A stretch of DNA of 64,000 bases. Origin: Brachyspira pilosicoli (GTDB lineage Bacteria > Spirochaetota > Brachyspiria > Brachyspirales > Brachyspiraceae). Location: positions 186,001-250,000 of the forward strand of contig NZ_JAWLPU010000004.1 in assembly GCF_036997485.1 (NCBI RefSeq), given 5' to 3'. This document shows, piece after piece, positions 33,796-42,803 of this stretch. The translations under genes were made by a program, and so were the position numbers. Position 1 is the stretch's first letter. Each line of letters opens with the position of its first letter. The notes under the pieces are model-generated. The model did not search any database and was not told the origin of the DNA. It was given only the letters and a program-made list of their open reading frames with translations.

Positions 33796-35208
33796 ATGTT
33801 ATTTAGCTCTATGATTTTTTTATGGCTTTTTCTACCAATAGTTTTTATATCGTATTATTTAATCAAAAAAGAATATAGAAATGTTTTGTTATTAATATCA
33901 AGTATTATATTCTATGCTTGGGGCGGAGTTAGTTACAGTTTAATAATGTTTTCTTCCGTAATTATTAACTACATTTTTGCATTATTTATTGATAAAGCAA
34001 CTGAAGATAATAATAAAAGAAAAAAGAAATTATATTTAGCTTTGTGTATAGTTATTAACTTATCTATATTGGGGTATTTCAAATATACTGATTTTGCTAT
34101 ATCAATAATTAATTCAATATCAGGTAAAGAAGTTATTTCATTAAAAAAAATAGTATTACCAATAGGGATATCATTTTATACTTTTCAGGCTTTATCTTAT
34201 GTAATAGATGTTTATAGAGAACATAATAAAGCACAAAAAAATATTATTAATTTGGCTTTATATATCTCTTTTTTTCCGCAATTAATAGCAGGACCTATAG
34301 TAAAATATCATGATATAGACAGTCAAATAATAAATAGAACAGAGACTTTAGAGAATGTTAGCTACGGAATAAAAAGGTTTATTTACGGACTATCTAAAAA
34401 AGTTATACTTGCCAATATGTTTGCTTTATCCTGTGATGAGATATTAAAGCAACCCATAGGTGATATAGGAACAATATTGGCTTGGCTTGCTGCTATTCTT
34501 TATACACTTCAAATATATTATGATTTTTCTGGCTATTCGGATATGGCTATAGGTTTAGGTTATATGTTTGGATTTAAGTTTTTAGAGAATTTTAATTATC
34601 CTTATATATCTAAATCTGTACAGGAGTTTTGGAGAAGATGGCATATATCTTTATCTACTTGGTTTAAGGAGTATTTATATATTCCATTAGGCGGCAACAG
34701 AAAAGGAAAATATTTCACCTATTTGAATTTATTTATTGTATTTTTTGCTACTGGTTTATGGCATGGTGCTAGTTTTAATTTTATTCTTTGGGGTTTATGG
34801 CATGGATTTTTCTTGATAATAGAGAGAATCTTTTTAGGTAAGTTATTAGAGAAGAATAAATTAAAATTCTTAAATCATATATATGTGATATTAGTATTTG
34901 TACTTGGCTGGGTATTATTTAGGGCTAATGACTTGAAACATGCCTTAGATTTATACAAATTAATGTTTAGTTATAAAGAAAGTATTTTTACAATTAGATA
35001 TTTCTTTTATCCTCAGACTTTAGTTTGTTTTATATTTGGAGTATTGTTTAGTGGATTATTCCAGAGTCTATTTCCAAAAATTAAAGAAGCTATATTTTCA
35101 AGCAGAGTTTATGTATTAGAGAGCATAATTCAATTCATACTTCTATTTATCTGTATTATGTATTTAGTTAATGGAACTTACAATCCATTTATCTATTTCA
35201 GATTTTAA
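33796..35208 (+). CDS. MBOAT-family membrane O-acyltransferase (AlgI-like)
   Basis: 470 aa with about ten membrane segments. LPIGISFYTFQALSYVIDVY, FFPQLIAGPIVKY, IYYDFSGYSDMAIGLGYMFG and EFWRRWHISLSTWFKEYLYI are AlgI signatures, and LWHGASFNFILWGLWHG holds the catalytic His. GGAG lies 5 nt before the ATG. AlgI-like enzymes move acyl groups from cytoplasm to envelope for transfer to polysaccharides or lipids. The next gene is an AlgJ-like partner 11 nt away. The target glycan is unknown. A slippable repeat upstream suggests phase-variable surface modification. Confidence 0.92.
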   Translation: MLFSSMIFLWLFLPIVFISYYLIKKEYRNVLLLISSIIFYAWGGVSYSLIMFSSVIINYIFALFIDKATEDNNKRKKKLYLALCIVINLSILGYFKYTDFAISIINSISGKEVISLKKIVLPIGISFYTFQALSYVIDVYREHNKAQKNIINLALYISFFPQLIAGPIVKYHDIDSQIINRTETLENVSYGIKRFIYGLSKKVILANMFALSCDEILKQPIGDIGTILAWLAAILYTLQIYYDFSGYSDMAIGLGYMFGFKFLENFNYPYISKSVQEFWRRWHISLSTWFKEYLYIPLGGNRKGKYFTYLNLFIVFFATGLWHGASFNFILWGLWHGFFLIIERIFLGKLLEKNKLKFLNHIYVILVFVLGWVLFRANDLKHALDLYKLMFSYKESIFTIRYFFYPQTLVCFIFGVLFSGLFQSLFPKIKEAIFSSRVYVLESIIQFILLFICIMYLVNGTYNPFIYFRF

Positions 35209-35219
35209 GAGAGTATTTT

Positions 35220-37031
35220 ATGAAATTAAAAAAAATATTAATGAATATTTATATATCTATATTAATCTTGTATTTTATAACTTTAATAGTTCTTAGTGTT
35301 TTAGGTAGCAAAGAAAGGGTAGGTTATTTATCTGGTATTTCATTGAATACAGAAGAAACGTTTTTATACAATACTAATAATTTAGAAATTAATGATATTA
35401 AAAATGATAATATAATAAGAAATTATGCTTATTCTTTTAGAGTAAGTTATTACAGCAAAGTATTTAGAAATAGTGATATATATGGAGTATATTTAAATAC
35501 TAATAGTTTACCTAATTATATAAAAGAAATAAAAATGAATAATAAATTTGGTGTTCCTTTTGGCATTTTATTTACTGCAAATAAATTAGAAATAGAAAAA
35601 ATAGATAATATTAAATATATTTTGAAAGTAAAAAGTAATATTTTTTTATTGTTTATATTATTAGTTATTTTATTCGCTATATTTGTTTATATTTCAGATG
35701 ATTTATGTATTTTTATAATTAATTTTTTTAATAAAATTGATTATTTTTTTGTATTGAAAAAATATATAATTCCAATTATTTTATTTATATTTGCTTTTTT
35801 TATATTATTCAACATTTCTTTAAATAGTATATTTATAGTTTTTGTATTATTAGTTTTATTCTTATTCATAAAAGAATTAAGAAGTTTATCTAATATAAAA
35901 ACACATTATATTATAATTATATTTTTTAGCTTTTTGATATTACCTACCATTATTTATAATGTATTTGGAAATTATTTTGATAAAAGTAATTATGAAAATA
36001 GAGTTTTAGCTTCAAAACCAATAATAGATATAAATCATTTAGATGTGTATCCTAAACTATACGAAAAATATTTTGATGATAATATTCCTTTTAGAAATAA
36101 ATTAGTACAGTTAAAGAATATTATAGATATAAAAATATTTCAAAATATTATTTCTGATAAAATTTTATTAGGTAAAGATAGCTGGTTATTTTATAAAGAT
36201 GGCAATTTGATGGAAAAATATATTGGTCTTGACAGCGAATTTTTTACAGATGAAGAGTTAATTACTATAAAAAATAATTTAATTTATTTCAGAGATGAAT
36301 TAAAGAAAAGAAATATAGATTTTATATTCATGATATGTCCTGATAAAACTTTCATTTATGAAGAAAAAATTCCTCATTATGTAAGAAGAAAAACTAATAT
36401 AAATTATGTAGATAAATTTGTTGATTATATGAATAGAAATACAGATTTAAAAATAGTTTATCCTAAAGAAGAATTATTAAAATATAAAAATAAATATCAA
36501 TTATATTATAAGTATGATACCCATTGGAATAAATTAGGTGGTTATATAGGATATTGTGAGATTATGAAAAAAATTAATATGAATCCTGAACACTTAGATA
36601 ATTTGATAGTATCAAATTCTGCTAAAATTTCTGGGGACTTAGCAATAATGATAAATTTTATTAAACAGTATAATGATGATAATGATTATAATATTAATTA
36701 TCCAATTAATTATAAATTAATAAAAGCTACTAATATTCCTCATCAATATACTTATATGGAATCTGATTCTACTAACAGTAATAAATTGTTAGTGTTTGGA
36801 GATTCTTATACTGGAGCTATGTTTGATTATATTGCTTCTTCATTTTATAAATTTACTTTTTTACATGTATCAGAATTTAATTTTAATCATGTATTAAATG
36901 AAAATCCTGATATAGTAATTTTTGAAATAGTATCAAGAGAATTAAAAAATGGTTTATCTCTAATAAAGTATCCCAGGTTGGGGGAAATAAACATAGATTT
37001 TAATATAAATAATGTTATAACTAATAATTAA
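35220..37031 (+). CDS. AlgJ/AlgX-like (DHHW/SGNH) acetyltransferase partner with membrane-rich N-terminus
   Basis: 603 aa. A first membrane segment near residues 7-28 is followed by about 110 exported residues. Then four or five further hydrophobic stretches lie between about 138 and 250. The C-terminal half (about 270-590) is SGNH-like. RVLASKPIIDINHLDVYPKL, LLGKDSWLFYKDG, MICPDKTFIYEEKIP and YKYDTHWNKLGGYIGY match AlgJ/AlgX, the last being the DHHW-type catalytic Asp/His; LVFGDSYTGAMFDY carries the Ser. It probably completes acetyl transfer outside the membrane with the MBOAT partner. The long membrane region is more than in AlgJ, which has one anchor. Confidence 0.82.
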   Translation: MKLKKILMNIYISILILYFITLIVLSVLGSKERVGYLSGISLNTEETFLYNTNNLEINDIKNDNIIRNYAYSFRVSYYSKVFRNSDIYGVYLNTNSLPNYIKEIKMNNKFGVPFGILFTANKLEIEKIDNIKYILKVKSNIFLLFILLVILFAIFVYISDDLCIFIINFFNKIDYFFVLKKYIIPIILFIFAFFILFNISLNSIFIVFVLLVLFLFIKELRSLSNIKTHYIIIIFFSFLILPTIIYNVFGNYFDKSNYENRVLASKPIIDINHLDVYPKLYEKYFDDNIPFRNKLVQLKNIIDIKIFQNIISDKILLGKDSWLFYKDGNLMEKYIGLDSEFFTDEELITIKNNLIYFRDELKKRNIDFIFMICPDKTFIYEEKIPHYVRRKTNINYVDKFVDYMNRNTDLKIVYPKEELLKYKNKYQLYYKYDTHWNKLGGYIGYCEIMKKINMNPEHLDNLIVSNSAKISGDLAIMINFIKQYNDDNDYNINYPINYKLIKATNIPHQYTYMESDSTNSNKLLVFGDSYTGAMFDYIASSFYKFTFLHVSEFNFNHVLNENPDIVIFEIVSRELKNGLSLIKYPRLGEINIDFNINNVITNN

Positions 37032-37032
37032 A

Positions 37033-37060
37033 TTGACAAAACTTTTAAATTTAGTATTAT
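37033..37060 (+). promoter_or_regulatory. sigma-70 promoter of rsgA
   Basis: TTGACA (37033-37038), 16 bp, TATTAT (37055-37060), right after the stop of the AlgJ-like gene. Confidence 0.6.
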
Positions 37061-37080
37061 AAAAATATAAAATTTAGAGG

Positions 37081-38193
37081 ATGAAAATATTGAAAATAAG
37101 AGATATTGGCTTTGATGAATATTTTGAGAAGTTAGCATTAGAAAGTTTGAAAATTAATTCTTTAAAAGAAATTAATAATGAAGAACTTATTCCTGCAAGA
37201 GTGATAAGGATTAATAAAAGATATTATACTCTTTTTTCTGATGAGGGAGAGTTTTTAGCAAGAATTAAAGGAAAGATTAGATACAACTCTGAAGTACAAA
37301 GCGAGCTTCCTGTTGTTGGTGATTGGGTATTAATGAAAAAGTCGGATAATAATGCTTTTATTGATACTATACTTACAAGAAAAAATATTTTATATAGAAA
37401 AGCTAATGTTAAAAAAAATGATATACAGGCTATAGTAAGCAATATTGATTATGCTTTTATAATAGTTGGTATTGATAATGAAATGCCGATGTCTGCCATT
37501 GCAAGATATTTGTCAGTTGTTCACACATCGCATATAAAACCAATAATTGCAATAAGCAAAATAGATTTGTATGAAGATGCTGAATATGAAGAATTATTAG
37601 AAACTATAAAAGAAACTTATCCAAATGAAACAGCTTTTGCATATAGTTCAAAGACAGGAAAGAATGCTGATACATTTTTGAAATATATTAAGAAAGATAC
37701 TTCTTCCGTTTTTATAGGGGCATCTGGTGCTGGTAAATCTACTATTATTAATTATCTTTTGAAAGATGAGAAGATGAAAACTCAAGAGGTAAGAGAGTAT
37801 GATTTTAAGGGAATGCATACCACAACACATAGGGAGCTTTTAGTTTTGGAAAGCGGTGGTGTTGTAATAGATACACCTGGTTTGAGAAATCTCGGACTTT
37901 GGGAAGATGATAAAGGTATAAAGAAAACTTTTGAGGATTTAGAAGAGTACGCTAAAAAGTGTAAATTTAAAGATTGTACTCATCAGCATGAACCAGATTG
38001 TTATATATTGGAGCTGCTTGAAAATGATGAAATACCTTATGAGAGATATGATGCTTATATAACGCTTCTTAATGAAAATAGAGAGTTGCAAAAAAGTTCT
38101 ATAGAGATAAAGAAAGACAGAAAAATGGCTCTTAAGAAAATCACTAAGCATAGAAATAATTATAAAAAGATGAATGTCAAAAATAAGAAATAA
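37081..38193 (+). CDS. rsgA: ribosome small subunit-dependent GTPase RsgA
   Basis: 370 aa. An N-terminal OB-fold (residues 30-110) leads into a circularly permuted GTPase: AISKIDLY (G4) comes before GASGAGKSTIINYL (G1), then GMHTTTH (G2) and IDTPGLRNLGLW (G3). The C-terminal zinc site is CKFKDCTHQHEPDC. It tests the decoding centre of new 30S subunits. The ribosome site AGAGG abuts the ATG at 37081 but is 9 nt from an in-frame TTG at 37090, so translation may start there (MKIRDIGFDEYF). It has its own promoter. Confidence 0.93.
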   Translation: MKILKIRDIGFDEYFEKLALESLKINSLKEINNEELIPARVIRINKRYYTLFSDEGEFLARIKGKIRYNSEVQSELPVVGDWVLMKKSDNNAFIDTILTRKNILYRKANVKKNDIQAIVSNIDYAFIIVGIDNEMPMSAIARYLSVVHTSHIKPIIAISKIDLYEDAEYEELLETIKETYPNETAFAYSSKTGKNADTFLKYIKKDTSSVFIGASGAGKSTIINYLLKDEKMKTQEVREYDFKGMHTTTHRELLVLESGGVVIDTPGLRNLGLWEDDKGIKKTFEDLEEYAKKCKFKDCTHQHEPDCYILELLENDEIPYERYDAYITLLNENRELQKSSIEIKKDRKMALKKITKHRNNYKKMNVKNKK

Positions 38194-38319
38194 TTTATTT
38201 TCATAATGATATTTATTATAAAATTAATATATAATAGAATCTATAATGTAAATTTATCTTATATAACCTATATTTATACAACAAAACGTAAATTTATAAC
38301 AAAATTTATTTACATAAAA

Positions 38320-38348
38320 TTGACAAATTATATTGTATTTATTATACT
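38320..38348 (+). promoter_or_regulatory. sigma-70 promoter of the secreted ankyrin gene
   Basis: TTGACA (38320-38325), 17 bp, TATACT (38343-38348), 43 nt before the ATG at 38392. Confidence 0.75.
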
Positions 38349-38391
38349 ATTTTTTATAATATATATTTTACAGATTAAATGGAGATTTTGT

Positions 38392-38826
38392 ATGAAAAGA
38401 ATTATAGTTTTTATAATGTTTTTTAGTTTATCTTTATTTGCTCAAAAGAAAATGACTCCATTAATGGAAGCTTTAGAGAGAAAAGACGCTAAAAGAGCAA
38501 TAGAACTTATAAACTCTGGGGCTGATATTAACACTAAAGACAGAATGGGAGAAACACCATTGATAGAGGCATCAGAAGAGGGGCTTACAGAAGTTGTTAA
38601 AGTTTTGATAGAAAAGAAAGCGAATTTAAATGCTGTAAATGTTAGAAACAGAACAGCTTTAAGCAGGGCCTCATATAAAGGGCATACTGAAATAGTACGT
38701 ATGTTGGTTAATGCTGGTGCAGATATTAGTATCAAAGACAAATATGGTAAAACAGCATTATCTTATGCAATTCAAAGAGGTCATCAAAATATAGTGAATA
38801 TTTTGAAAGCAGGTTCTTCTAAATAA
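38392..38826 (+). CDS. secreted ankyrin-repeat protein
   Basis: The open frame extends far upstream across the promoter; GGAG 8 nt before the ATG at 38392 and a signal peptide there (KRIIVFIMFFSLSLFAQ) fix the start, giving 144 aa. Three to four ankyrin units follow, with MTPLMEALERKDAKRAIELI, GETPLIEASEEGLTEVVKVL, RTALSRASYKGHTEIVRMLV and KTALSYAIQRGHQNIVNIL. Ankyrin stacks bind other proteins. Export to the periplasm is likely from the signal. Brachyspira genomes carry many such proteins, and two more occur at 41118 and 42022. Confidence 0.88.
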   Translation: MKRIIVFIMFFSLSLFAQKKMTPLMEALERKDAKRAIELINSGADINTKDRMGETPLIEASEEGLTEVVKVLIEKKANLNAVNVRNRTALSRASYKGHTEIVRMLVNAGADISIKDKYGKTALSYAIQRGHQNIVNILKAGSSK

Positions 38827-38964
38827 TTTTAAATATTATTACTATTTTAACACAAAAAATTAAAAAAAAACATTAAATTATATTAAAATCATAATATTGA
38901 TATTGATAATAAAATTTAATTATAATATAATACTTTTTACAAAATTTAATTAAGAGGAATAAAA

Positions 38965-39438
38965 ATGAAAAAAATATTATTTTTAGTTCTTGCTGTTATG
39001 GGAACAATACTCGTAGTATCTTGCGGACAATCTTCAAATACAACAACTGAAACAGCAAATGCTTCTGGACAAAATACTGCCATGGTTACAGTTGATGATT
39101 TATTAGGCAAAGAGTTTGCTCTTACTAATATGTATGAAGGCAAAACAGTAACTATTGCTTTTTCTGCTACTAACATGTTAGGCGGTAAAGCTGTTATTAA
39201 TAATTATTTTGGCGGGTTTACTTTAGAAGGCAACAAAATTAAATTAAGTCCTATGGGTTCTACTAAAATGGCTGGTCCTGAAGAAGATATGAATGCCGAA
39301 ATGGAATATTTACAAATATTAAATGGCGCTGATACTATTGCTTTAGATGGCGATGTATTAACTATTACTACTGCTTCTGGTACTAACTTAGTTTATACTT
39401 TCACTCAAAATGTAGAGATAGTAACTAATAATCAATAA
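38965..39438 (+). CDS. META-domain (HslJ-like) lipoprotein
   Basis: 157 aa. MKKILFLVLAVMGTILVVSC gives a lipid-bearing Cys20, then a Thr/Ser-rich linker. Residues 48-150 fit the META/HslJ fold: LLGKEFALTNMYEGKTVTIAF, VINNYFGGFTLEGNKIKLS, MGSTKMAGPEEDMNAEMEYL and the closing DVLTITTASGTNLVYTF. HslJ-type proteins are linked to heat or drug stress, with no known enzyme activity. AGAGG is 7 nt before the ATG and a terminator follows, so this is a single-gene unit. Confidence 0.85.
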   Translation: MKKILFLVLAVMGTILVVSCGQSSNTTTETANASGQNTAMVTVDDLLGKEFALTNMYEGKTVTIAFSATNMLGGKAVINNYFGGFTLEGNKIKLSPMGSTKMAGPEEDMNAEMEYLQILNGADTIALDGDVLTITTASGTNLVYTFTQNVEIVTNNQ

Positions 39439-39460
39439 TAAATATTTAGTATTATTATAT

Positions 39461-39495
39461 AAGGAGTGTTGATTTTTTCATCACTCCTTTTTTTA
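39461..39495 (+). terminator. terminator of the META lipoprotein gene
   Basis: AAGGAGTG (39461-39468) pairs with CACTCCTT (39482-39489), followed by TTTTTTATTTTT. Confidence 0.85.
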
Positions 39496-39628
39496 TTTTT
39501 TTAATACTAAATTTGTATTATAAACAATAATATATATATATTATGATATTGCAAAAAAACTATGTTTTTATTATACTTTATCTTGTAAATAATATGTTAA
39601 TTTATAAAAAATTGTAAAAGGATTAAAT

Positions 39629-41029
39629 GTGGTTGGTTTAATTTTTGTTTCTGACAGTAATGATTTTGTAAAGGCATTACAAAAATATATTAATAAAGTT
39701 AGTAAGATATCTGTTGCATGTTCTGGAGGAATAGGGGAGAATAACAGCTTATTTGGTACTAATCATAATGATATTTATAAAGTTATAAATGATAATTATA
39801 CTGATGATGGTGTTATTGTATTTTTTGACAGCAAAGAGGCTTTAATTAATTGTGAGATGGCTGTTGCTATGTTAGATAAAGAAAAGCAAAAAAATGTGAG
39901 GATATCATTTGCGCCTATTGTAGAAGGTGGAATGGCTGCTGCTTTTGAAGTATCTTTAAATAAAAAAATAGATGAGATAGAAGATAAATTAAATAATTTA
40001 GCAAAAAAATATTATAGTGAAAATATTCAAGAAAATTTAAAAGATTATATAAAAAAAGAATATGTAGTAAAATTAAAAAATGGTTTTCATGTTAGACCTA
40101 TATTTATGTTTATGAATATGATTTCTAAAAATCATTGTTCTGTATACATTACTAATAAAACTAAAAATAAAAATATTGTTTGCGCTGATAGTATGAGTAA
40201 GATATCTTTATTAAATATACAAAATAATGATGTTGTAGAAGTATATATAAAAGGCGATAATCATCAAGTTTTAACAGAATATTTTAAAGATTTGTTTGAT
40301 GGAAAGTTTGAGTTTAATGATAATGAAGCGAAAAAAGTTTATACGGTTAATTCAGATTTTGAAATTGTTTGTGAGGGCAGGGCTTGTGGTTTAGCTAAGT
40401 ATGTTGATTTAGATATAAAAATAGGGTATGAGGAACAAAGAGAGATAGATATAAAAACTGAAAAAGAAAAATTTGTATATGCAATAGAAACTGTAAGAAA
40501 AGAGATATTAAAGCAAAAAAAGAAAATAGAAGAAAAGAAGCTTGGCAGCGATGAGAGTCTTATATTTGATTCTCATTTATCTATGCTTCTTGATGAGGCT
40601 GTTATTAATGATGTTGATAGCTTGCTTGAAACTTCTAAGCATACTGCTTTATATTTGTATACTAATATTATGCAAAATATGTATGATTGTTTTAACGAGT
40701 TTGATGATTTTTATATGGTAGAGAGAAAATATGATATTCAGGATATTTTAAATCAGGTGTTAGCTGTAATGTTAGATAAAAAAATAGAATTGCCGGAGAA
40801 AAATGATATTATTTTGATATCAGATAATATTTATGTATCAAATATTGCTAATTTTTCTAATAATATTAAAGGGGTTATATCTTTGAATGGAAGCTCTATT
40901 TCTCATTCTGCTATACTTCTTAAAGCTTTAAATATACCATATATAGTTTATAAAGATGCAAAAAAATTTGATGGAAAAAACATTATAATAGATACTAATA
41001 ATAAGGATATAATTTATTTGGATAATTGA
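39629..41029 (+). CDS. DhaM-like multidomain PTS phosphocarrier with altered EIIA active site
   Basis: 466 aa from a GTG start; the out-of-frame ATG two bases earlier is rejected. Three domains: EIIA-Dha-like (1-125), HPr-like (about 150-235) and an enzyme I N-terminal part (about 250-466). E. coli DhaM begins with VSHS, whose His9 is phosphorylated; here the motif is VSDS, so the His is Asp. HPr keeps its His (NGFHVRPIF), and the EI domain keeps the swivelling-domain His (ISHSAILLKALNIPY). It lacks the EI PEP-binding barrel, like DhaM. No dhaK or dhaL lies nearby. It may relay phosphate to another target or be regulatory. Confidence 0.8.
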   Translation: MVGLIFVSDSNDFVKALQKYINKVSKISVACSGGIGENNSLFGTNHNDIYKVINDNYTDDGVIVFFDSKEALINCEMAVAMLDKEKQKNVRISFAPIVEGGMAAAFEVSLNKKIDEIEDKLNNLAKKYYSENIQENLKDYIKKEYVVKLKNGFHVRPIFMFMNMISKNHCSVYITNKTKNKNIVCADSMSKISLLNIQNNDVVEVYIKGDNHQVLTEYFKDLFDGKFEFNDNEAKKVYTVNSDFEIVCEGRACGLAKYVDLDIKIGYEEQREIDIKTEKEKFVYAIETVRKEILKQKKKIEEKKLGSDESLIFDSHLSMLLDEAVINDVDSLLETSKHTALYLYTNIMQNMYDCFNEFDDFYMVERKYDIQDILNQVLAVMLDKKIELPEKNDIILISDNIYVSNIANFSNNIKGVISLNGSSISHSAILLKALNIPYIVYKDAKKFDGKNIIIDTNNKDIIYLDN

Positions 41030-41117
41030 TAATTTATTATATATTTTACAAAATTAGGGTATTTTATGTTTTTTATAGTAGTTCTTAAGTTGATTTGAAA
41101 GCATAGGATTTTGTATT

Positions 41118-41591
41118 ATGGAATACGGTACTATAATAATTATTGTCATAGTTGCTCTTGTTATACTTACACCTGTATTAAAACGAGCTTTTAAAAATAT
41201 TAGATTAGATTCTAATAATGACAGTATACATATAGCTTGTTTATATGGGGATTTAAAAAAGGTTAAAGCTATGCTTAGCTCTGGAATTAATATAAATGCT
41301 AAAGATTTTAGTAATAAGACTCCTCTTATGTATGCTGCTGAGGACGGAGCAGCTGACACTGTGAATTTCCTTATAGACAATGGTGCTAATTTAGATGATG
41401 TTGATGTAAAAAATGAATCTGCTTTGATAATAGCTTTAAAAAATTATAATATTCATGTGGCAAAAATATTAATAGAGAAGGGAGCTAATTTAGGCATTAA
41501 AAATGAAGAAGATAAAGATGCTCTGCAATTAGCTAATGAAATTGATTCTAAAGAGATTATAGAACTTATTAAAAATAAATTAAGTAATTAA
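41118..41591 (+). CDS. membrane-anchored ankyrin-repeat protein
   Basis: 157 aa. The N-terminus EYGTIIIIVIVALVILTPVL is a single membrane segment (about residues 4-21). Four ankyrin units follow from about residue 34: DSIHIACLYGDLKKVKAMLS, KTPLMYAAEDGAADTVNFLI, ESALIIALKNYNIHVAKILI, then DALQLANEIDSKEIIELI. It is probably a protein-binding scaffold at the inner membrane. Its stop codon overlaps the stop of the convergent zinc-ribbon gene by 3 nt. Confidence 0.82.
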   Translation: MEYGTIIIIVIVALVILTPVLKRAFKNIRLDSNNDSIHIACLYGDLKKVKAMLSSGININAKDFSNKTPLMYAAEDGAADTVNFLIDNGANLDDVDVKNESALIIALKNYNIHVAKILIEKGANLGIKNEEDKDALQLANEIDSKEIIELIKNKLSN

Positions 41592-41827
41592 TTATTTTTA
41601 TTGCTTCTTGCTATATTTGTTGAGCCGCATATAGGGCAATTTGATACAGAATCATCTATTATATCATCTATATTGGTTAAATCATCATCTTCTACTATAT
41701 TGATTTCTTTATCATCTACAGCCCAGAAATTAGAACAGTCTTTACAATAGAAATGTATTAAATATTCTCTGTATGTTGGATAATTACCTTCTATTTTTCT
41801 ATATCCGTCTATTATATTATGTCCCAT
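41588..41827 (-). CDS. small zinc-ribbon protein, unknown function
   Basis: The frame reaches 41857, but AGGAG lies 8 nt before an internal ATG at 41827, giving 79 aa (MGHNIIDGYRKIEGNY). Two CxxC pairs (CKDCSNFW and CPICGSTN) should bind one zinc. An acidic loop (VEDDDLTNIDDIIDD) separates them. This is a rubredoxin-like ribbon with no enzyme signature. It converges tail-to-tail on the ankyrin gene with overlapping stops. Confidence 0.7.
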   Translation of the reverse strand: MGHNIIDGYRKIEGNYPTYREYLIHFYCKDCSNFWAVDDKEINIVEDDDLTNIDDIIDDSVSNCPICGSTNIARSNKNN

Positions 41828-42021
41828 AATAAAATCTCCTAAAAAAGCTTGATGCAAAGTCTAATATTTTTTATTAAAAAAGTCAATTATATTAGTCTGC
41901 ATTAGTTATAACAGTTTATTTATTAAAATAGTAAATATTTTTTATTTATACTTGCTATAGAAAATATTTAGGTTTTATAGTATAATTATTATAAGTTATA
42001 TAGTATGGCGGTTTTTAGTTT

Positions 42022-42774
42022 ATGAAAAGAATATGGTTTATTGTTTTAATAGTATTATCTGTAGTACTATTTTCTTGTAAAAAAGAATCTGAAATGATAG
42101 TTAATAATAATAAAGTTTATGTTAGTGACCCTAATAATATATATCATAAAGAATATACTAACGTTGTAAAAGTGAATGGAAAGTTTGTTGATACTAAGAG
42201 TTCTTATGCGTTTGCATACAAAGATAGAGAAGAAGGTGAATATAGTGAAGAGTATGATATATTTGATGCTATAAGAAATCATAGTTTAAAAAGGGTTGCT
42301 GAATTAGTAGAGATGGATAGTCAATTAATTAATGATACTATAAGTACAGATGAAAGCGAGTATAGTGAGTTTATGGACGATAGTTATAGCATTGATGGAG
42401 CTACTCCTTTGATATTTGCTATATTTTATAGGGATTTGGGCATAATGCAATATTTACTTGACAATGATGCTGACCCTTATATTAAAGATGAAGATGGGTG
42501 GAATGCTTTTTTATGGGCTTGCGGTACTGGAAGTGTTGAAGAAGTAAAAATGTTAGTTCAAGCTCATCCTGATTTAGTTGATTCTGTAAATATTTATGAT
42601 GCTAATGGACTTCATATTGCTTCTTTAAATGATAATTTAGAAGTTATTAAATATTTGGTTAATGATTTGGGATTTGATATTAACAGTACTGATGAAGATG
42701 GAGATGGTGTTTTATATTATGCTAACGATGCTGAGACTACTGAGCTTTTAGAGAGTTTAGGTGCTGAAAATTAA
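42022..42774 (+). CDS. ankyrin-repeat lipoprotein
   Basis: 250 aa. The signal MKRIWFIVLIVLSVVLFSC puts the lipid on Cys19. About 65 residues without repeats precede five ankyrin-like units from residue 72: DIFDAIRNHSLKRVAELVEM, TPLIFAIFYRDLGIMQYLLD, WNAFLWACGTGSVEEVKMLV, GLHIASLNDNLEVIKYLV and DGVLYYANDAETTELLESLG. It is likely held on the periplasmic or surface face of a membrane and binds a protein partner. It lies 29 nt before galE. Confidence 0.85.
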   Translation: MKRIWFIVLIVLSVVLFSCKKESEMIVNNNKVYVSDPNNIYHKEYTNVVKVNGKFVDTKSSYAFAYKDREEGEYSEEYDIFDAIRNHSLKRVAELVEMDSQLINDTISTDESEYSEFMDDSYSIDGATPLIFAIFYRDLGIMQYLLDNDADPYIKDEDGWNAFLWACGTGSVEEVKMLVQAHPDLVDSVNIYDANGLHIASLNDNLEVIKYLVNDLGFDINSTDEDGDGVLYYANDAETTELLESLGAEN

Positions 42775-42803
42775 TTTTTATAAATAAAAGGAGTTTTTTT
42801 ATT

